Shown: positions 9,342-18,856 of the stretch, piece by piece
Layout: every line of letters starts with the position of its first letter
How positions within the stretch are numbered: the first letter of the stretch is position 1
Assembly: GCA_944393255.1 (NCBI GenBank)
Contig: CALXZP010000056.1
Span: 1 to 64,000 of the forward strand
DNA from: an uncultured Clostridia bacterium
GTDB taxonomy: Bacteria; Bacillota; Clostridia; UBA1381
Reading direction: 5' to 3'
DNA: 64,000 bases
Program-made: the position numbers and the translations under genes
Notes under the pieces: generated by a model
Database searches by the model: none
Told to the model about the DNA's origin: nothing
What the model saw: the letters and a program-made list of their open reading frames with translations, nothing else

Positions 9342-9482
9342 CGCCTTAGCGCCATTTATAAGGGGCAGCGCCCCGCAGCGTCCGCTGCGGCAGCGCTGTC
9401 CCTGCTTTGAATAGGAGGAGGCTGCTTAAAGCTCTGTGCATTTTGCTTGCAGCCCCGAAGCGACAGAAAGGGATACAGGATC

Positions 9483-10232
9483 ATGATATTTGAAGCCTTT
9501 AAAAAGAAAAAAAGGGAACATGAGCTCGACCCCGCCGCGCTTCCGAGACACATAGGCGTTATAATGGACGGCAACGGCAGATGGGCGAAAAAGCGGGGGC
9601 TTCCGCGCAGCGCGGGGCATAAGGCCGGCGCGGAGAGCCTTAAGAAGATAGTTACCGAGGCGAATAAGCTCGGCGTGGGATATATAACGGTGTACGCGTT
9701 TTCGACGGAGAACTGGAAGAGACCGAAGGCGGAGGTGGATTATCTTATGGATCTGCTGATGGACTATCTCATAAACGCCGAAAAAACGCTTGCCGGGGAA
9801 AACGTGCGCATACGCGCAATAGGCTCGAGAGCCGAGCTTTCGGAGGAGATGCGCAGGCAGATAAAAAAGACGGAGGAGCTGACAAAGGACCGGTCGGGCA
9901 TAGTTATGAACATAGCGCTCAATTACGGCGGGCGCGAGGAGCTTGTCCATGCCGTGCGGCGCATAGGCGAGGCGGTCAGGTCGGGAGAGCTGGAGCCGGA
10001 GGCTGTGACGGAGTCGGATATAGAGAGCGGTCTCTACACCGCCGGGCAGCCGGACGTAGACCTGCTCATCCGCACGAGCGGCGAGCAGAGGCTGTCCAAT
10101 TTCATGCTCTGGCAGGTGAGCTACGCCGAGATGGTATTCGTAAATAAGCTTTGGCCCGATTTCAAGCCGAAGGATCTTATAGAGTGTATAAAGATATTCC
10201 AGGGCCGCGGCAGGCGGTTCGGCGGGATATGA
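9483..10232 (+). CDS. uppS: Isoprenyl (undecaprenyl diphosphate) synthase
   Basis: 249-residue cis-prenyltransferase making the C55 carrier lipid precursor for peptidoglycan. The signature IGVIMDGNGRWAKKRGLPR lies near residues 25-43, with Asp in MDGNGRW as the catalytic residue, and later RTSGEQRLSNFMLWQ. ATG 9483 is preferred. The preceding 140 nt hold a GC-rich hairpin (9363-9403) also resembled by one at 39561-39595. Overlaps the cdsA region at its end. Confidence 0.96.
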   Translation: MIFEAFKKKKREHELDPAALPRHIGVIMDGNGRWAKKRGLPRSAGHKAGAESLKKIVTEANKLGVGYITVYAFSTENWKRPKAEVDYLMDLLMDYLINAEKTLAGENVRIRAIGSRAELSEEMRRQIKKTEELTKDRSGIVMNIALNYGGREELVHAVRRIGEAVRSGELEPEAVTESDIESGLYTAGQPDVDLLIRTSGEQRLSNFMLWQVSYAEMVFVNKLWPDFKPKDLIECIKIFQGRGRRFGGI

Positions 10233-10252
10233 GAAAGGGCGGTGAGAGGAAG

Positions 10253-11059
10253 ATGCTTACGCGTGTTATCACATCGGTGGTCGCCCTGGCGGTGTTTTTC
10301 GCGGTCGTATTCGCGGGCGAGATACCGCTTGCGGCGGCGGTGCTGGCAGTGACGGCGGCGATGCTTTACGAGACCTGCGGCGCCCTCACGCGCTCCAAGG
10401 CGGTGAAGGTCTCCGTTTATATAACGGCGGCGCTCGTAACGGCGGGCGCGTATACGGGGATGATAGGCGCGGCGGTGGCGGCGGCGGTGCTTGTTGTGCT
10501 GGTGTTTCTGGTATTCCTGCACGGCAGGGTCGGACACAGGGAGCTGCTCTCGGCGTCGTTCATGTCGGTATATATAGCGCTTTTTATGAGCTATATCCCG
10601 CTGCTGCGCATGCATATGGGTCTGGCGTACATGGCGTTCGTGTTCATAATCGCGTGGGGCAGCGATACCTGCGCGTATTTCTGCGGCACGTTCTTCGGGA
10701 AGCACAAGCTCATCCCGAGGGTGAGCCCGAAAAAGACGGTCGAGGGCTCGGCGGGCGCGGTGGTATCGGTGGCGCTTTTGTGCGCGCTCTACGCGTTCAT
10801 CCTCGATAAGAGCGGGCATCCGCTCGGCGGCGTTTCGCCCGATGCGGCGGAGTATATAAAAACGGGTCTGCTCGGCGCGGTGACCGCGGCTGTCTCCCAG
10901 CTCGGAGACCTTGCAGCTTCGGCGATAAAGCGCGACGCGGGCATAAAGGATTACGGGAAGATATTTCCCGGTCACGGCGGATTTATGGACAGATTCGACA
11001 GTGTTATATTTATCGCGCCCGTAGTATACTATTACTGTATGTATATAATGAACATATGA
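10253..11059 (+). CDS. cdsA: Phosphatidate cytidylyltransferase
   Basis: Polytopic membrane enzyme making CDP-diacylglycerol. Eight or so hydrophobic segments; the family signature is at the C-terminus (SQLGDLAASAIKRDAGIKDYGKIFPGHGG, quoted in part: KDYGKIFPGHGG, then DRFDS). ATG 10253 has GGTGA about 7 nt upstream; an alternative ATG at 10229 overlaps the uppS stop as ATGA. Sits between uppS and dxr as in other Firmicutes. Confidence 0.94.
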   Translation: MLTRVITSVVALAVFFAVVFAGEIPLAAAVLAVTAAMLYETCGALTRSKAVKVSVYITAALVTAGAYTGMIGAAVAAAVLVVLVFLVFLHGRVGHRELLSASFMSVYIALFMSYIPLLRMHMGLAYMAFVFIIAWGSDTCAYFCGTFFGKHKLIPRVSPKKTVEGSAGAVVSVALLCALYAFILDKSGHPLGGVSPDAAEYIKTGLLGAVTAAVSQLGDLAASAIKRDAGIKDYGKIFPGHGGFMDRFDSVIFIAPVVYYYCMYIMNI

Positions 11060-11097
11060 AAAGGGATCTTCTCAAAACGGTATTGTGAAAGGATTTA

Positions 11098-12258
11098 GTG
11101 GTCACAGATATGAAGCTTACGATACTCGGCTCGACCGGCTCGATAGGCACGCAGACGCTCAGCATAGTCCGCGACGCGCCTCCCGGAGCCTTTTCGGTCG
11201 CTGCCATCACCGGGAACAGGAACACGGCGCTGCTCGAGGCGCAGGCGCGTGAATTCCGCCCTGAGCTTGTGTGCGCCGCAGACGAGGCGGCGGCAGCGGA
11301 GCTGCGCGTGCGGCTTTCGGACACCGGCATAAAGGTCGCGGGCGGCGCGCAGAGCGTTATCGAGGCGGCGGCGGCGCCGGCGGACGCGGCGGTGGTCGCG
11401 GTCGTCGGGATGGCGGGCATAGAGCCGACCATAGCGGCGCTCAGGTCGCGCAAAAGGGTCGCGCTTGCGAACAAGGAAACGCTGGTCGCGGCGGGGAATA
11501 TAATAAAGGACTGCGAGCGCAGGTACGAAAACAGGATAATACCCGTTGACAGCGAGCATTCGGCGATATTCCAGTCCATGCTCGGCAGCGGCAGCGGGAT
11601 AAAGAGGATAATACTTACGGCTTCCGGCGGCAGCTTTTACGGAAAAAAGGCGGAGGAGCTGAAAAATGTGACGCCGGAGCAGGCTCTGCACAATCCCAAC
11701 TGGGATATGGGCGCAAAGGTGACGATAGATTCCTCAACGCTCGTCAACAAGGGTCTGGAGATGATAGAGGCGAAATGGCTTTTTGACGTGGATATAGACA
11801 GGATAAAGGTGGTCATACACCGCCAGAGCATACTCCATTCGGCGGTCGAGTTTGAGGATAACGCGGTAATAGCGCAGCTGGGCGCGCCGGATATGCGGCT
11901 GCCCATACAGTTCGCGCTGACGTATCCGGAGCGTATGCCTATACGCGGCAACGAGCTTGACCTCTGCGGGTGCGCGAAGCTGACCTTTGAGGAGCCTGAC
12001 ACGGAGACCTTCCGCGCCCCGGAGCTTGCGCGCCGCGCCGGACGCGACGGCGGCACTCTCGCCGCTGTGTTCAACGGCGCAGACGAAGCGGCGGTGGGGC
12101 TTTTCATGCAGGGAAAGCTCTCATACCCGGGCATAACGGAAGCGATAGAATACGCGATGGATAGGCACAGGAGCGTACAGTCTCCGAGCCTGGAGGATAT
12201 ATACGCGGCGGATAAAGAGGCGAGAGAGTCCGTTATATCGGGCTTCGCCGGACTTTGA
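11098..12258 (+). CDS. dxr: 1-deoxy-D-xylulose 5-phosphate reductoisomerase
   Basis: 386 residues. Second step of the MEP isoprenoid pathway, forming MEP with NADPH. NADPH-binding GSTGSIGTQTL at about residues 10-20; catalytic region LTASGGSFYG and VDSEHSAIFQ are present. GTG 11098 with GAAAGG 5 nt upstream; ATG 11110 is an alternative. With ispG three genes later, two MEP enzymes share this operon. Confidence 0.97.
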   Translation: MVTDMKLTILGSTGSIGTQTLSIVRDAPPGAFSVAAITGNRNTALLEAQAREFRPELVCAADEAAAAELRVRLSDTGIKVAGGAQSVIEAAAAPADAAVVAVVGMAGIEPTIAALRSRKRVALANKETLVAAGNIIKDCERRYENRIIPVDSEHSAIFQSMLGSGSGIKRIILTASGGSFYGKKAEELKNVTPEQALHNPNWDMGAKVTIDSSTLVNKGLEMIEAKWLFDVDIDRIKVVIHRQSILHSAVEFEDNAVIAQLGAPDMRLPIQFALTYPERMPIRGNELDLCGCAKLTFEEPDTETFRAPELARRAGRDGGTLAAVFNGADEAAVGLFMQGKLSYPGITEAIEYAMDRHRSVQSPSLEDIYAADKEARESVISGFAGL

Positions 12259-12302
12259 CGGAACTATCCGGTATCATGCGGCGGCAAGGAGGTAAATAAA
12301 TA

Positions 12303-13454
12303 TTGGTAACAGCTATCGTAACGATAATAATGTTTCTTGTGATGGTCTCGCTTCACGAGTTCGGTCATTTCATAACGGGACGGCTTTTGAATTTCAAGAT
12401 ACTTGAATATTCGATAGGCTTCGGCCCGGCGGTCTGGCACAGCAAAAAAAGCGAGATACAGTATTCGCTGCGCGCGATACCGTTCGGCGGCTACTGCAAG
12501 TTCGAGGGCGAGGATGAAGCGTCCGAGGATAAGCGCGCGTTTTCAAACCAGCCGGTCTGGAAGCGCATGATAGTAGTTGCGGCGGGCGGCATAGTGAACA
12601 TCATACTCGGCTTCGTGCTGTTCCTCATCATCGTCCCGGCGTGCTCGCCGATGGTGACGAACGTCATAGACGAGGTGGTCGAGAACAGCTATATAGAGGA
12701 GCAGGGCATACTTCCCGGCGACGAGGTGGTCGAGATAAACGGCAGGGGCGTGAGCTTTTATAACGATATCGCCCTGTATACACAGGACTTCACCGCCGGA
12801 GAGGAATGCGAGATGGTGATAAAGCGCGGCGGGGAAAAGCTGAGCTTCACCTTTAAGCCCTCCGAGAGCGTTACGGACTACGTATATACCGAGGAGGGGA
12901 TAGAGGTCTCCGAGTCGATGAACGGTGTGAGCGCCGGAACGCAGCTTTACAAATACGGCGAGGGCGCGGAGCGCGACGAAGCGAAGATAGGCACGGCCGA
13001 AACGGTCACAAGGCTCATAATCGGCTTCAGACCGCGCTATGAGGACGTCACGGCGCTCAACGTATGGGGCGAGGCGTGGAATCAGACGCGGTTCATGGTA
13101 AAGATAGTGTACAATTCGCTTTGGCAGCTCGTTACCGGCAGGGCGGGCATAGACCAGATGAGCGGGCCTGTGGGCATAGTTTCCGAGGTCAGCAGCGCCG
13201 TCCATTCGGGGGAGAGCAGCTGGCTGCAGATACTCAACCTCACGGCGCTGCTCACGATAAATCTCGGCGTTTTCAACCTTTTGCCGATCCCGGCGCTCGA
13301 CGGCGGCAGACTGCTGTTCATGATAATAGAGCTTATCAGAAGGAAGCCGATCCCGCCGGATAAGGAGGGCATGGTGCACGCGATAGGCTTTTTGCTGCTG
13401 ATCGCGCTGATAGTATTCGTGTCGTTCAACGATATAATGAGACTGATAAGGTAG
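12303..13454 (+). CDS. rseP: RIP metalloprotease RseP (site-2 protease)
   Basis: 383-residue M50 membrane protease that cuts transmembrane anti-sigma factors and signal peptides. Zinc motif HEFGH near residue 18, a central PDZ domain (about 120-200), and the third ligand motif LPIPALDGGRL. TTG start with AAGGAGGTAAATAAATA upstream. It ends in TAG, showing TAG is used as a real stop here. Confidence 0.95.
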   Translation: MVTAIVTIIMFLVMVSLHEFGHFITGRLLNFKILEYSIGFGPAVWHSKKSEIQYSLRAIPFGGYCKFEGEDEASEDKRAFSNQPVWKRMIVVAAGGIVNIILGFVLFLIIVPACSPMVTNVIDEVVENSYIEEQGILPGDEVVEINGRGVSFYNDIALYTQDFTAGEECEMVIKRGGEKLSFTFKPSESVTDYVYTEEGIEVSESMNGVSAGTQLYKYGEGAERDEAKIGTAETVTRLIIGFRPRYEDVTALNVWGEAWNQTRFMVKIVYNSLWQLVTGRAGIDQMSGPVGIVSEVSSAVHSGESSWLQILNLTALLTINLGVFNLLPIPALDGGRLLFMIIELIRRKPIPPDKEGMVHAIGFLLLIALIVFVSFNDIMRLIR

Positions 13455-13482
13455 AGCCCCTTAAGGCGGAAGGAGAAGCGAT

Positions 13483-14532
13483 ATGAACAGAAGGATAACG
13501 AGGAGCGTCCGCGCGGGCGGAGTGACGATAGGCGGAGGAGCGCCGGTGACGATCCAGTCCATGTGCAACACCGACACCCGCGATGCGGACGCGACCGTGA
13601 AGCAGATACGGGAGCTTGAAAAGGCGGGCTGCGAGCTGATACGCGTAGCCGTGCCGGACATGGAGGCGGCGGAGGCGGTGAAGCGGATAAAGGAGCGGAT
13701 CCGTATCCCGCTCATTGCCGATATACATTTCGACTACAGGCTGGCGCTTGAATGCATAAAGAACGGTATAGACAAGGTGCGCATAAACCCCGGCAACATC
13801 GGCAGCCGAAGCCGCGTAAAGCTCGTGGCCGACGCCGCCGCCGAAAGGGGTATACCCATACGCATAGGCGTGAACGGCGGCTCGCTCGAGAAGGGGCTGC
13901 TCGAAAAGTACGGCGGTCCGACTGCCGAGGCGCTCGTTGAGAGCGCGCTCGGGCATGCGGAGATACTGGAGGACGTCGGCTTCGGGGACATAGTGGTATC
14001 CATGAAAGCGTCGAACGTGCCGGTCATGCTCGAGGCATACCGCATATTCTCTGAAAAGACGGACATACCGCTGCATGTCGGCGTTACGGAGTCGGGAACT
14101 GAGCGGCTCGGGACGATAAAATCGTGCGTGGGCATAGGCGCGCTGCTGTCTGAGGGCATAGGCGACACCATCCGCGTTTCGCTGACCGCCGACCCCGTGC
14201 GCGAGGTGACCGCAGCGAAGGATATACTCCGCGTCCTCGGGCTGAGGCGCGGCGGGATAGAGTTCATCTCGTGCCCCACCTGCGGCAGGACGCAGATAGA
14301 CCTCATAAGCATAGCGAACGAGGTCGAGCGGCGGCTTGCGGGCGTTGACAAGAACATAAAGGTGGCGGTCATGGGCTGCGCCGTAAACGGTCCCGGCGAG
14401 GCGCGCGAAGCCGACATAGGCATTGCCGGCGGCAGGGGCGAGGGCATCATCTTCCGCAGGGGCGAGATACTCAGGAAGGTGCCGGAGGACATGATCGTTG
14501 AAGAACTTTTGAAGGAAGTAGAAAAGCTATGA
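13483..14532 (+). CDS. ispG: (E)-4-hydroxy-3-methylbut-2-enyl diphosphate synthase
   Basis: 349-residue iron-sulfur enzyme of the MEP pathway, converting MEcPP to HMBPP. TIM-barrel start [13 protein letters not shown]; [4Fe-4S] ligands in ISCPTCGR and [23 protein letters not shown]. Overlaps aroQ by ATGA at 14529. Confidence 0.97.
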   Translation: MNRRITRSVRAGGVTIGGGAPVTIQSMCNTDTRDADATVKQIRELEKAGCELIRVAVPDMEAAEAVKRIKERIRIPLIADIHFDYRLALECIKNGIDKVRINPGNIGSRSRVKLVADAAAERGIPIRIGVNGGSLEKGLLEKYGGPTAEALVESALGHAEILEDVGFGDIVVSMKASNVPVMLEAYRIFSEKTDIPLHVGVTESGTERLGTIKSCVGIGALLSEGIGDTIRVSLTADPVREVTAAKDILRVLGLRRGGIEFISCPTCGRTQIDLISIANEVERRLAGVDKNIKVAVMGCAVNGPGEAREADIGIAGGRGEGIIFRRGEILRKVPEDMIVEELLKEVEKL

Positions 14533-14981
14533 AAAAATTTCTCGTAATAAACGGGGTAAATCTGAACATGCTGGGCATACGCGAGCCGGGCATTTACGGC
14601 GGCGAATCGCTTGCCGCGCTGGAGGAACGCATCGGGAAAAGGGCGGAGGCGCTCGGTGTGCAGGCCGACTTTTTCCAGAGCAACTATGAGGGCGCGGTCT
14701 GCGAGGCGATACACGGCGCGCTCGGCGTATACGACGGCATAATAATAAACCCCGGCGCGTTCACGCATTATTCTTATGCCGTGCGCGACGCGCTCGGCTC
14801 CGTGAAGCTCCCGGCGGTAGAGGTGCATATATCGAACATACATAAGCGGGAGGAGTTCAGGCACACGTCCGTGACCGCGCCGGAGTGCGTAGGTCAGATA
14901 TGCGGACTGGGGCTTTTGGGCTATGAATTGGCATTGGAGGCGCTTTGCGATGCAGTCAAGGATAGAGAGACTTCTGAGTAA
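14529..14981 (+). CDS. aroQ: 3-dehydroquinate dehydratase, type II
   Basis: 150-residue dodecameric shikimate-pathway enzyme. [17 protein letters not shown] holds the catalytic tyrosine; [16 protein letters not shown] and [14 protein letters not shown] carry the catalytic His and substrate-binding residues. Starts within the ispG stop, and its end overlaps the next gene. Confidence 0.96.
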   Translation: MKKFLVINGVNLNMLGIREPGIYGGESLAALEERIGKRAEALGVQADFFQSNYEGAVCEAIHGALGVYDGIIINPGAFTHYSYAVRDALGSVKLPAVEVHISNIHKREEFRHTSVTAPECVGQICGLGLLGYELALEALCDAVKDRETSE

Positions 14982-15999
14982 TATAGGAGAGGGCTGCGCG
15001 GCGTTCATATCGGGATATCCGAACATATTCTATTACAGCGGCTTCACCTCGGCGGACGCGCGGCTCATAATATCGAAAAATACAAGGCTGCTCCTGACCG
15101 ATCCGAGGTACACGATACAGGCGCGGCGGCAGGCGCGCGGGTTCGACACGGCGGACATAGGCGGCGGCTGGGAAAAGATATTCAAGGCGGTCGGCGAGGA
15201 GAAGATAGCGTTTGAGGAGGACAGGCTCAGCGTCGGCGAATACAAGCGGCTCAAGGCGGCGGCGCCCGGCAAGATATTCGTTCAGGCACAGGAGAGCATA
15301 GACATGCCCAGGCGCGTCAAGGACGCGGAGGAGCTGGAGCTCATCGCCGCGGCGGAGCGCATAGGCGACGAGGCGTTTCTGCATATACTGGACGTGCTCC
15401 GCCCCGGCATGACGGAGCGCGAGGCGGCGCTGGAGCTTGAAACGCATATGAAAAAGAACGGAGCCTCGGGGCTGTCGTTTGAGACGATCGCCGCTTCGGG
15501 CGTGCGCTCCGCCATGCCGCACGGCGCGGCGAGCGAAAAGCGCATAGAGCGCGGCGAGCTTTTAACGCTCGATTTCGGCTGCGTCTATAAGGGCTACTGC
15601 TCGGACATGACGAGGACGGTCGTTTTGGGAAAGGCGGACGAGCGTCAGCGCGAGATATATTCGGTCGTGCTCAGGGCGCAGGAGACTGCGCTCGGCGGTA
15701 TCTCGGAGGGCATAGGCTGCGCCGAGGCGGACGCGCTTGCAAGGCGCGTCATAGAGGAGGCGGGATACGGAGCATATTTCACGCACGCCCTCGGCCACAG
15801 CGTGGGCGTGGAGATACACGAGCGTCCGAACTTCTCTCCGAAGAGCCGCGACAGGCTGGAGGAGGGAAACGTCATGAGCGTGGAGCCGGGGATATATATC
15901 GACGGCTTCGGCGGGGTCAGGATAGAGGATCTCATAGCCGTGAGCGGCGGCAAAACGGTCAATTTTACTAATTCGCCAAAGGAGCTCATAGAGCTGTAA
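14950..15999 (+). CDS. M24-family Xaa-Pro aminopeptidase
   Basis: 349 residues, two domains: creatinase-like N-terminal half and pita-bread metallopeptidase C-terminal half. Metal ligands are seen in LDFGCVYKGYCSDMTRT (two Asp), HALGHSVG (His), VEPGIY (Glu) and VRIED (Glu). It removes N-terminal residues before proline. ATG 14950 overlaps aroQ by 32 nt. Commonly just upstream of efp in Firmicutes, as here. Confidence 0.92.
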   Translation: MQSRIERLLSNIGEGCAAFISGYPNIFYYSGFTSADARLIISKNTRLLLTDPRYTIQARRQARGFDTADIGGGWEKIFKAVGEEKIAFEEDRLSVGEYKRLKAAAPGKIFVQAQESIDMPRRVKDAEELELIAAAERIGDEAFLHILDVLRPGMTEREAALELETHMKKNGASGLSFETIAASGVRSAMPHGAASEKRIERGELLTLDFGCVYKGYCSDMTRTVVLGKADERQREIYSVVLRAQETALGGISEGIGCAEADALARRVIEEAGYGAYFTHALGHSVGVEIHERPNFSPKSRDRLEEGNVMSVEPGIYIDGFGGVRIEDLIAVSGGKTVNFTNSPKELIEL

Positions 16000-16098
16000 A
16001 ACCCGAAAATATCGCATAGCCATGCGGATAACTAGCTGTCTGTGCGGAGGTGCGGGATAAATATTTTTCAATTTTTTGCACAATTATGAAAAAAAGTA

Positions 16099-16127
16099 TT
16101 GCAATTTGCGGTTTTTTTTGATAGAAT
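16099..16127 (+). promoter_or_regulatory. Promoter of efp
   Basis: TTGCAA, 17-bp spacer, TAGAAT. The predicted leader is about 115 nt and contains a small GC-rich stem (CCCCGGC/GCCGGG) before the RBS. Confidence 0.75.
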
Positions 16128-16250
16128 ATAAGTATGAGCAGAACGGACGCGGCGGAATGAGTGTGAAATATCGTGTGAATAATACGCGCCGTGCGCCGAC
16201 AGAATAGAATAAAAGCCCCGGCGCTGCCGGGTGGAAAGGAATGGGATACA

Positions 16251-16814
16251 ATGGTAACCGCAGGTGATTTTAGAAACGGAGTAACTTTCGAGATGGACGG
16301 CGGAGTCTGGCAGGTAGTTGAGTTTCAGCACGTAAAGCCGGGCAAGGGCGCCGCTTTCGTAAGAACGAAGATGAAGAACGTCATCACGGGCAGCGTGGTG
16401 GAAAAATCGTTCAGACCTACGGAAAAGTTCGAGAACGCCTTCGTTGAGAGAAAGGATATGCAGTATTCGTACAACGACGGGGATCTTTACTATTTCATGG
16501 ATCAGGAGACATTCGATATGCTCCCCATCGCCATGAACGATATCAAGGATAAGATGAAGTTCGTCAAGGAAAACGACGTGTGCAAGATCCTTTCGTATAA
16601 GGGAAAGGTGTTCGATATAGAGCCGCCTACGTTCGTAGAGCTGGCTATAACCGAAACTGAGCCGGGCTTCGCGGGCAACACTGCAACGGGAGCTACAAAG
16701 CCGGCTACGCTTGAGACGGGCGCTGTTATACAGGTGCCGCTGTTCGTTGACGGCTCGGATGTGATCCGTGTCGATACCAGAACGGGCGAGTATATGGAGC
16801 GCGTTAGTAAATAA
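16251..16814 (+). CDS. efp: Elongation factor P
   Basis: 187 residues, three OB-like domains; relieves ribosome stalling at polyproline. N-terminal [34 protein letters not shown] block (key: PGKGAAFVR) places Lys in the usual modification loop. C-terminal [11 protein letters not shown] is characteristic. ATG 16251 follows GGAAAGGAATGGGA; the upstream in-frame extension is non-family sequence. Confidence 0.97.
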   Translation: MVTAGDFRNGVTFEMDGGVWQVVEFQHVKPGKGAAFVRTKMKNVITGSVVEKSFRPTEKFENAFVERKDMQYSYNDGDLYYFMDQETFDMLPIAMNDIKDKMKFVKENDVCKILSYKGKVFDIEPPTFVELAITETEPGFAGNTATGATKPATLETGAVIQVPLFVDGSDVIRVDTRTGEYMERVSK

Positions 16815-16897
16815 CCTTGTATATAACCGAGGGGGCGCTGCAGTTCCCGCGGCTATATAAAACATATCGCATCAACGCTGAAGGGAGGCTTTAAGGC

Positions 16898-17413
16898 ATG
16901 AGTGATATTTCCAAGGAAGCGGCTTTTCTTAAGGGGCTTGCAGAAGGTATGGCTATTGAAAAAAAGTCAGACGAGGGCAGGCTCATCGCAAGGCTCATAG
17001 ACCTTGTGTCCAAGGCCGCAGACCGTATGGAAGAGCTTGACGGCGAACTTAAGCAGCTCAGAGACGATCTCGAGCTTCTGACAGATGACGTGTTCGTTCT
17101 CGAAAGTGACGTCGAAAAGCTTGAAGATGAGGCGGACATGAGAAATGTCCCCTACGGCTATGATCTTGATGATGATGACGACGACCTGTTCGACGGCTTC
17201 GTCGGCGACGACGATGAGGACGACGATAATCTGTTTGAGATCATGTGTCCCGAATGCGGAGAAGATGTGGTAGTCGATTTTGATCTGCTTGATGAGGAAA
17301 ACAGTATAGTTTGTCCTAACTGCCACAGCAGCATCGAGCTGGAGTTCGATATGCCCGAGGATATCGAGGGCGGTCCGCCGGACGGTGATGACGACGGCGG
17401 TTTAAACGGTTAA
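16898..17413 (+). CDS. CD1247-like acidic zinc-ribbon protein
   Basis: 171 residues. The N-terminal 50 residues (KEAAFLKGLAEGM...) form the CD1247 N-terminal domain found next to efp in many Clostridia. A coiled-coil stretch follows, then a strongly acidic linker (runs of Asp at about 88-112), and a CPEC/CPNC four-cysteine zinc ribbon near residues 118-140. Function unknown; likely nucleic-acid or RNA polymerase associated by composition only. RBS AAGGGAGGC. Confidence 0.85.
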   Translation: MSDISKEAAFLKGLAEGMAIEKKSDEGRLIARLIDLVSKAADRMEELDGELKQLRDDLELLTDDVFVLESDVEKLEDEADMRNVPYGYDLDDDDDDLFDGFVGDDDEDDDNLFEIMCPECGEDVVVDFDLLDEENSIVCPNCHSSIELEFDMPEDIEGGPPDGDDDGGLNG

Positions 17414-17464
17414 AACCCGTTTGTTTATAATGAGATCTACAGACAGTTATTAAGTGGAAAACAT

Positions 17465-17499
17465 AGGGGCTGCACCGTGGAGCGGTCCCTTGTTTTTTT
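17465..17499 (+). terminator. Terminator after the CD1247-like gene
   Basis: Imperfect stem AGGGGCTGC/GCGGTCCCT followed by TTGTTTTTTT. Confidence 0.75.
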
Positions 17500-17538
17500 G
17501 CTTTGAGGACGGCCGTCTGTGCTTGAAAAGGAGGAGCT

Positions 17539-18660
17539 ATGGGATATACGGGGCTTTACATCCATATACCGTTCTGCGTGCGTAAGTGCGCCTACTGTGA
17601 TTTCACGTCCTATGCCGGCAGGGAAAGCATGTTCGAGCCGTATATAGGCGCGCTCGAGCGCGAGCTCGGCTCGTACGGCGCCGGAGACGGAGCCGCTGCG
17701 GATACGGTGTTCATAGGCGGCGGCACGCCCTCAGTCCTGAGCGCGGAGCTCATAAGCAGGCTCTGCAAAAGCGTCAGGACGAATTTTGAGCTTGCGGAGA
17801 GAACGGAGTGGAGCATGGAGGTCAACCCGGGAACGGTGACGGAGGAAAAGCTGAACGCCATGCTCGAGGGCGGCATAAACCGCGTCAGCGTCGGAGTGCA
17901 GTCGTTCTGCGACGCGGAGCTTCGCGCCGCGGGGCGCATACACAGCGCGCAGGAGGCGTACAATACGGTTCTCGGGCTCAGGGCGGCGGGCTTTGAGAAC
18001 ATAAGCATAGACCTCATGGCTTCGCTGCCTCTGCAAACGGCGGAGAGCTTCAAAAAAACGCTCGGGACGGCCGCGGAGCTTCCCGTCAGGCATATAAGCG
18101 TCTACAGCCTTATAATAGAGGACGGAACGCCGCTCAAGGAGAAGTACGACAGCGGCGAATATCCGGAGCCGGACGAGGACGAGGACAGGGAGCTTTACCG
18201 GTATACCGGCGAATTTCTCGCCGGACGCGGCTTTGAGCGCTACGAGATATCCAATTATGCCGCGCCGGGGTACGAGTCGAGGCACAACATAAAATACTGG
18301 GAGTGTACGCCCTATATCGGCGCGGGCGCGGCGGCGCATTCGTATACGGGCTCGGAGCGGTATTTCAACACGCCGTCCCTTGAGGAGTATATAAGCGGCG
18401 GCGGACGGCGCATGGGGCTTGAGCGTCTGAGCGAAAACGACAGGATGTCCGAATTTATGATGATGGGTCTGAGGATGACCGCGGGCGTTTCGTATGCCGA
18501 ATTTATGCGCCGCTTCGGGCGGGATCTGCGCTCGGTATATGCGCGGGAGCTGGAAAGGCTCGTGCCGACGGGGCTTTTGGAGGAGCGCGGCGGCAGGCTG
18601 CGGCTCACGCCGCGCGGGCTGGACGTGGCAAATCCCGTGATGTGCGAATTTATGCTCTGA
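17539..18660 (+). CDS. hemW: Radical SAM heme chaperone HemW
   Basis: 373 residues. Radical-SAM cluster motif CVRKCAYC near residues 15-22, GGGTPSVL and the HemW C-terminal domain (GVSYAEFMRRFG). HemW proteins lack coproporphyrinogen oxidase activity and are thought to insert heme. Frequently located just before hrcA in Firmicutes, as here. Confidence 0.94.
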   Translation: MGYTGLYIHIPFCVRKCAYCDFTSYAGRESMFEPYIGALERELGSYGAGDGAAADTVFIGGGTPSVLSAELISRLCKSVRTNFELAERTEWSMEVNPGTVTEEKLNAMLEGGINRVSVGVQSFCDAELRAAGRIHSAQEAYNTVLGLRAAGFENISIDLMASLPLQTAESFKKTLGTAAELPVRHISVYSLIIEDGTPLKEKYDSGEYPEPDEDEDRELYRYTGEFLAGRGFERYEISNYAAPGYESRHNIKYWECTPYIGAGAAAHSYTGSERYFNTPSLEEYISGGGRRMGLERLSENDRMSEFMMMGLRMTAGVSYAEFMRRFGRDLRSVYARELERLVPTGLLEERGGRLRLTPRGLDVANPVMCEFML

Positions 18661-18738
18661 TATTCTCAGCCGGTTTTTTCGCCGGGCGGGCGCGGTTTTC
18701 ATAAATATGAATAAAATATTAAATATAGAATAAAATAC

Positions 18739-18767
18739 TTGACAACAGGAGTAAAAAGTGCTATTTT
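18739..18767 (+). promoter_or_regulatory. Heat-shock operon promoter
   Basis: TTGACA, 17-bp spacer, TATTTT, ending 11 bp before the CIRCE element; a vegetative promoter controlled by HrcA. Confidence 0.8.
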
Positions 18768-18777
18768 ATATATAGTT

Positions 18778-18806
18778 GTTAGCACTCGCCGGCTTTGAGT
18801 GCTAAC
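18778..18806 (+). promoter_or_regulatory. CIRCE operator (HrcA binding site)
   Basis: Perfect inverted repeat GTTAGCACTC-N9-GAGTGCTAAC, the classic CIRCE. It overlaps the predicted start of transcription, so HrcA here represses its own hrcA-grpE-dnaK operon until heat shock. Confidence 0.98.
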
Positions 18807-18856
18807 AGAAAGAAAGACTCGGATTTATTGATTGCAGACGAAGGGATGCGGACACA

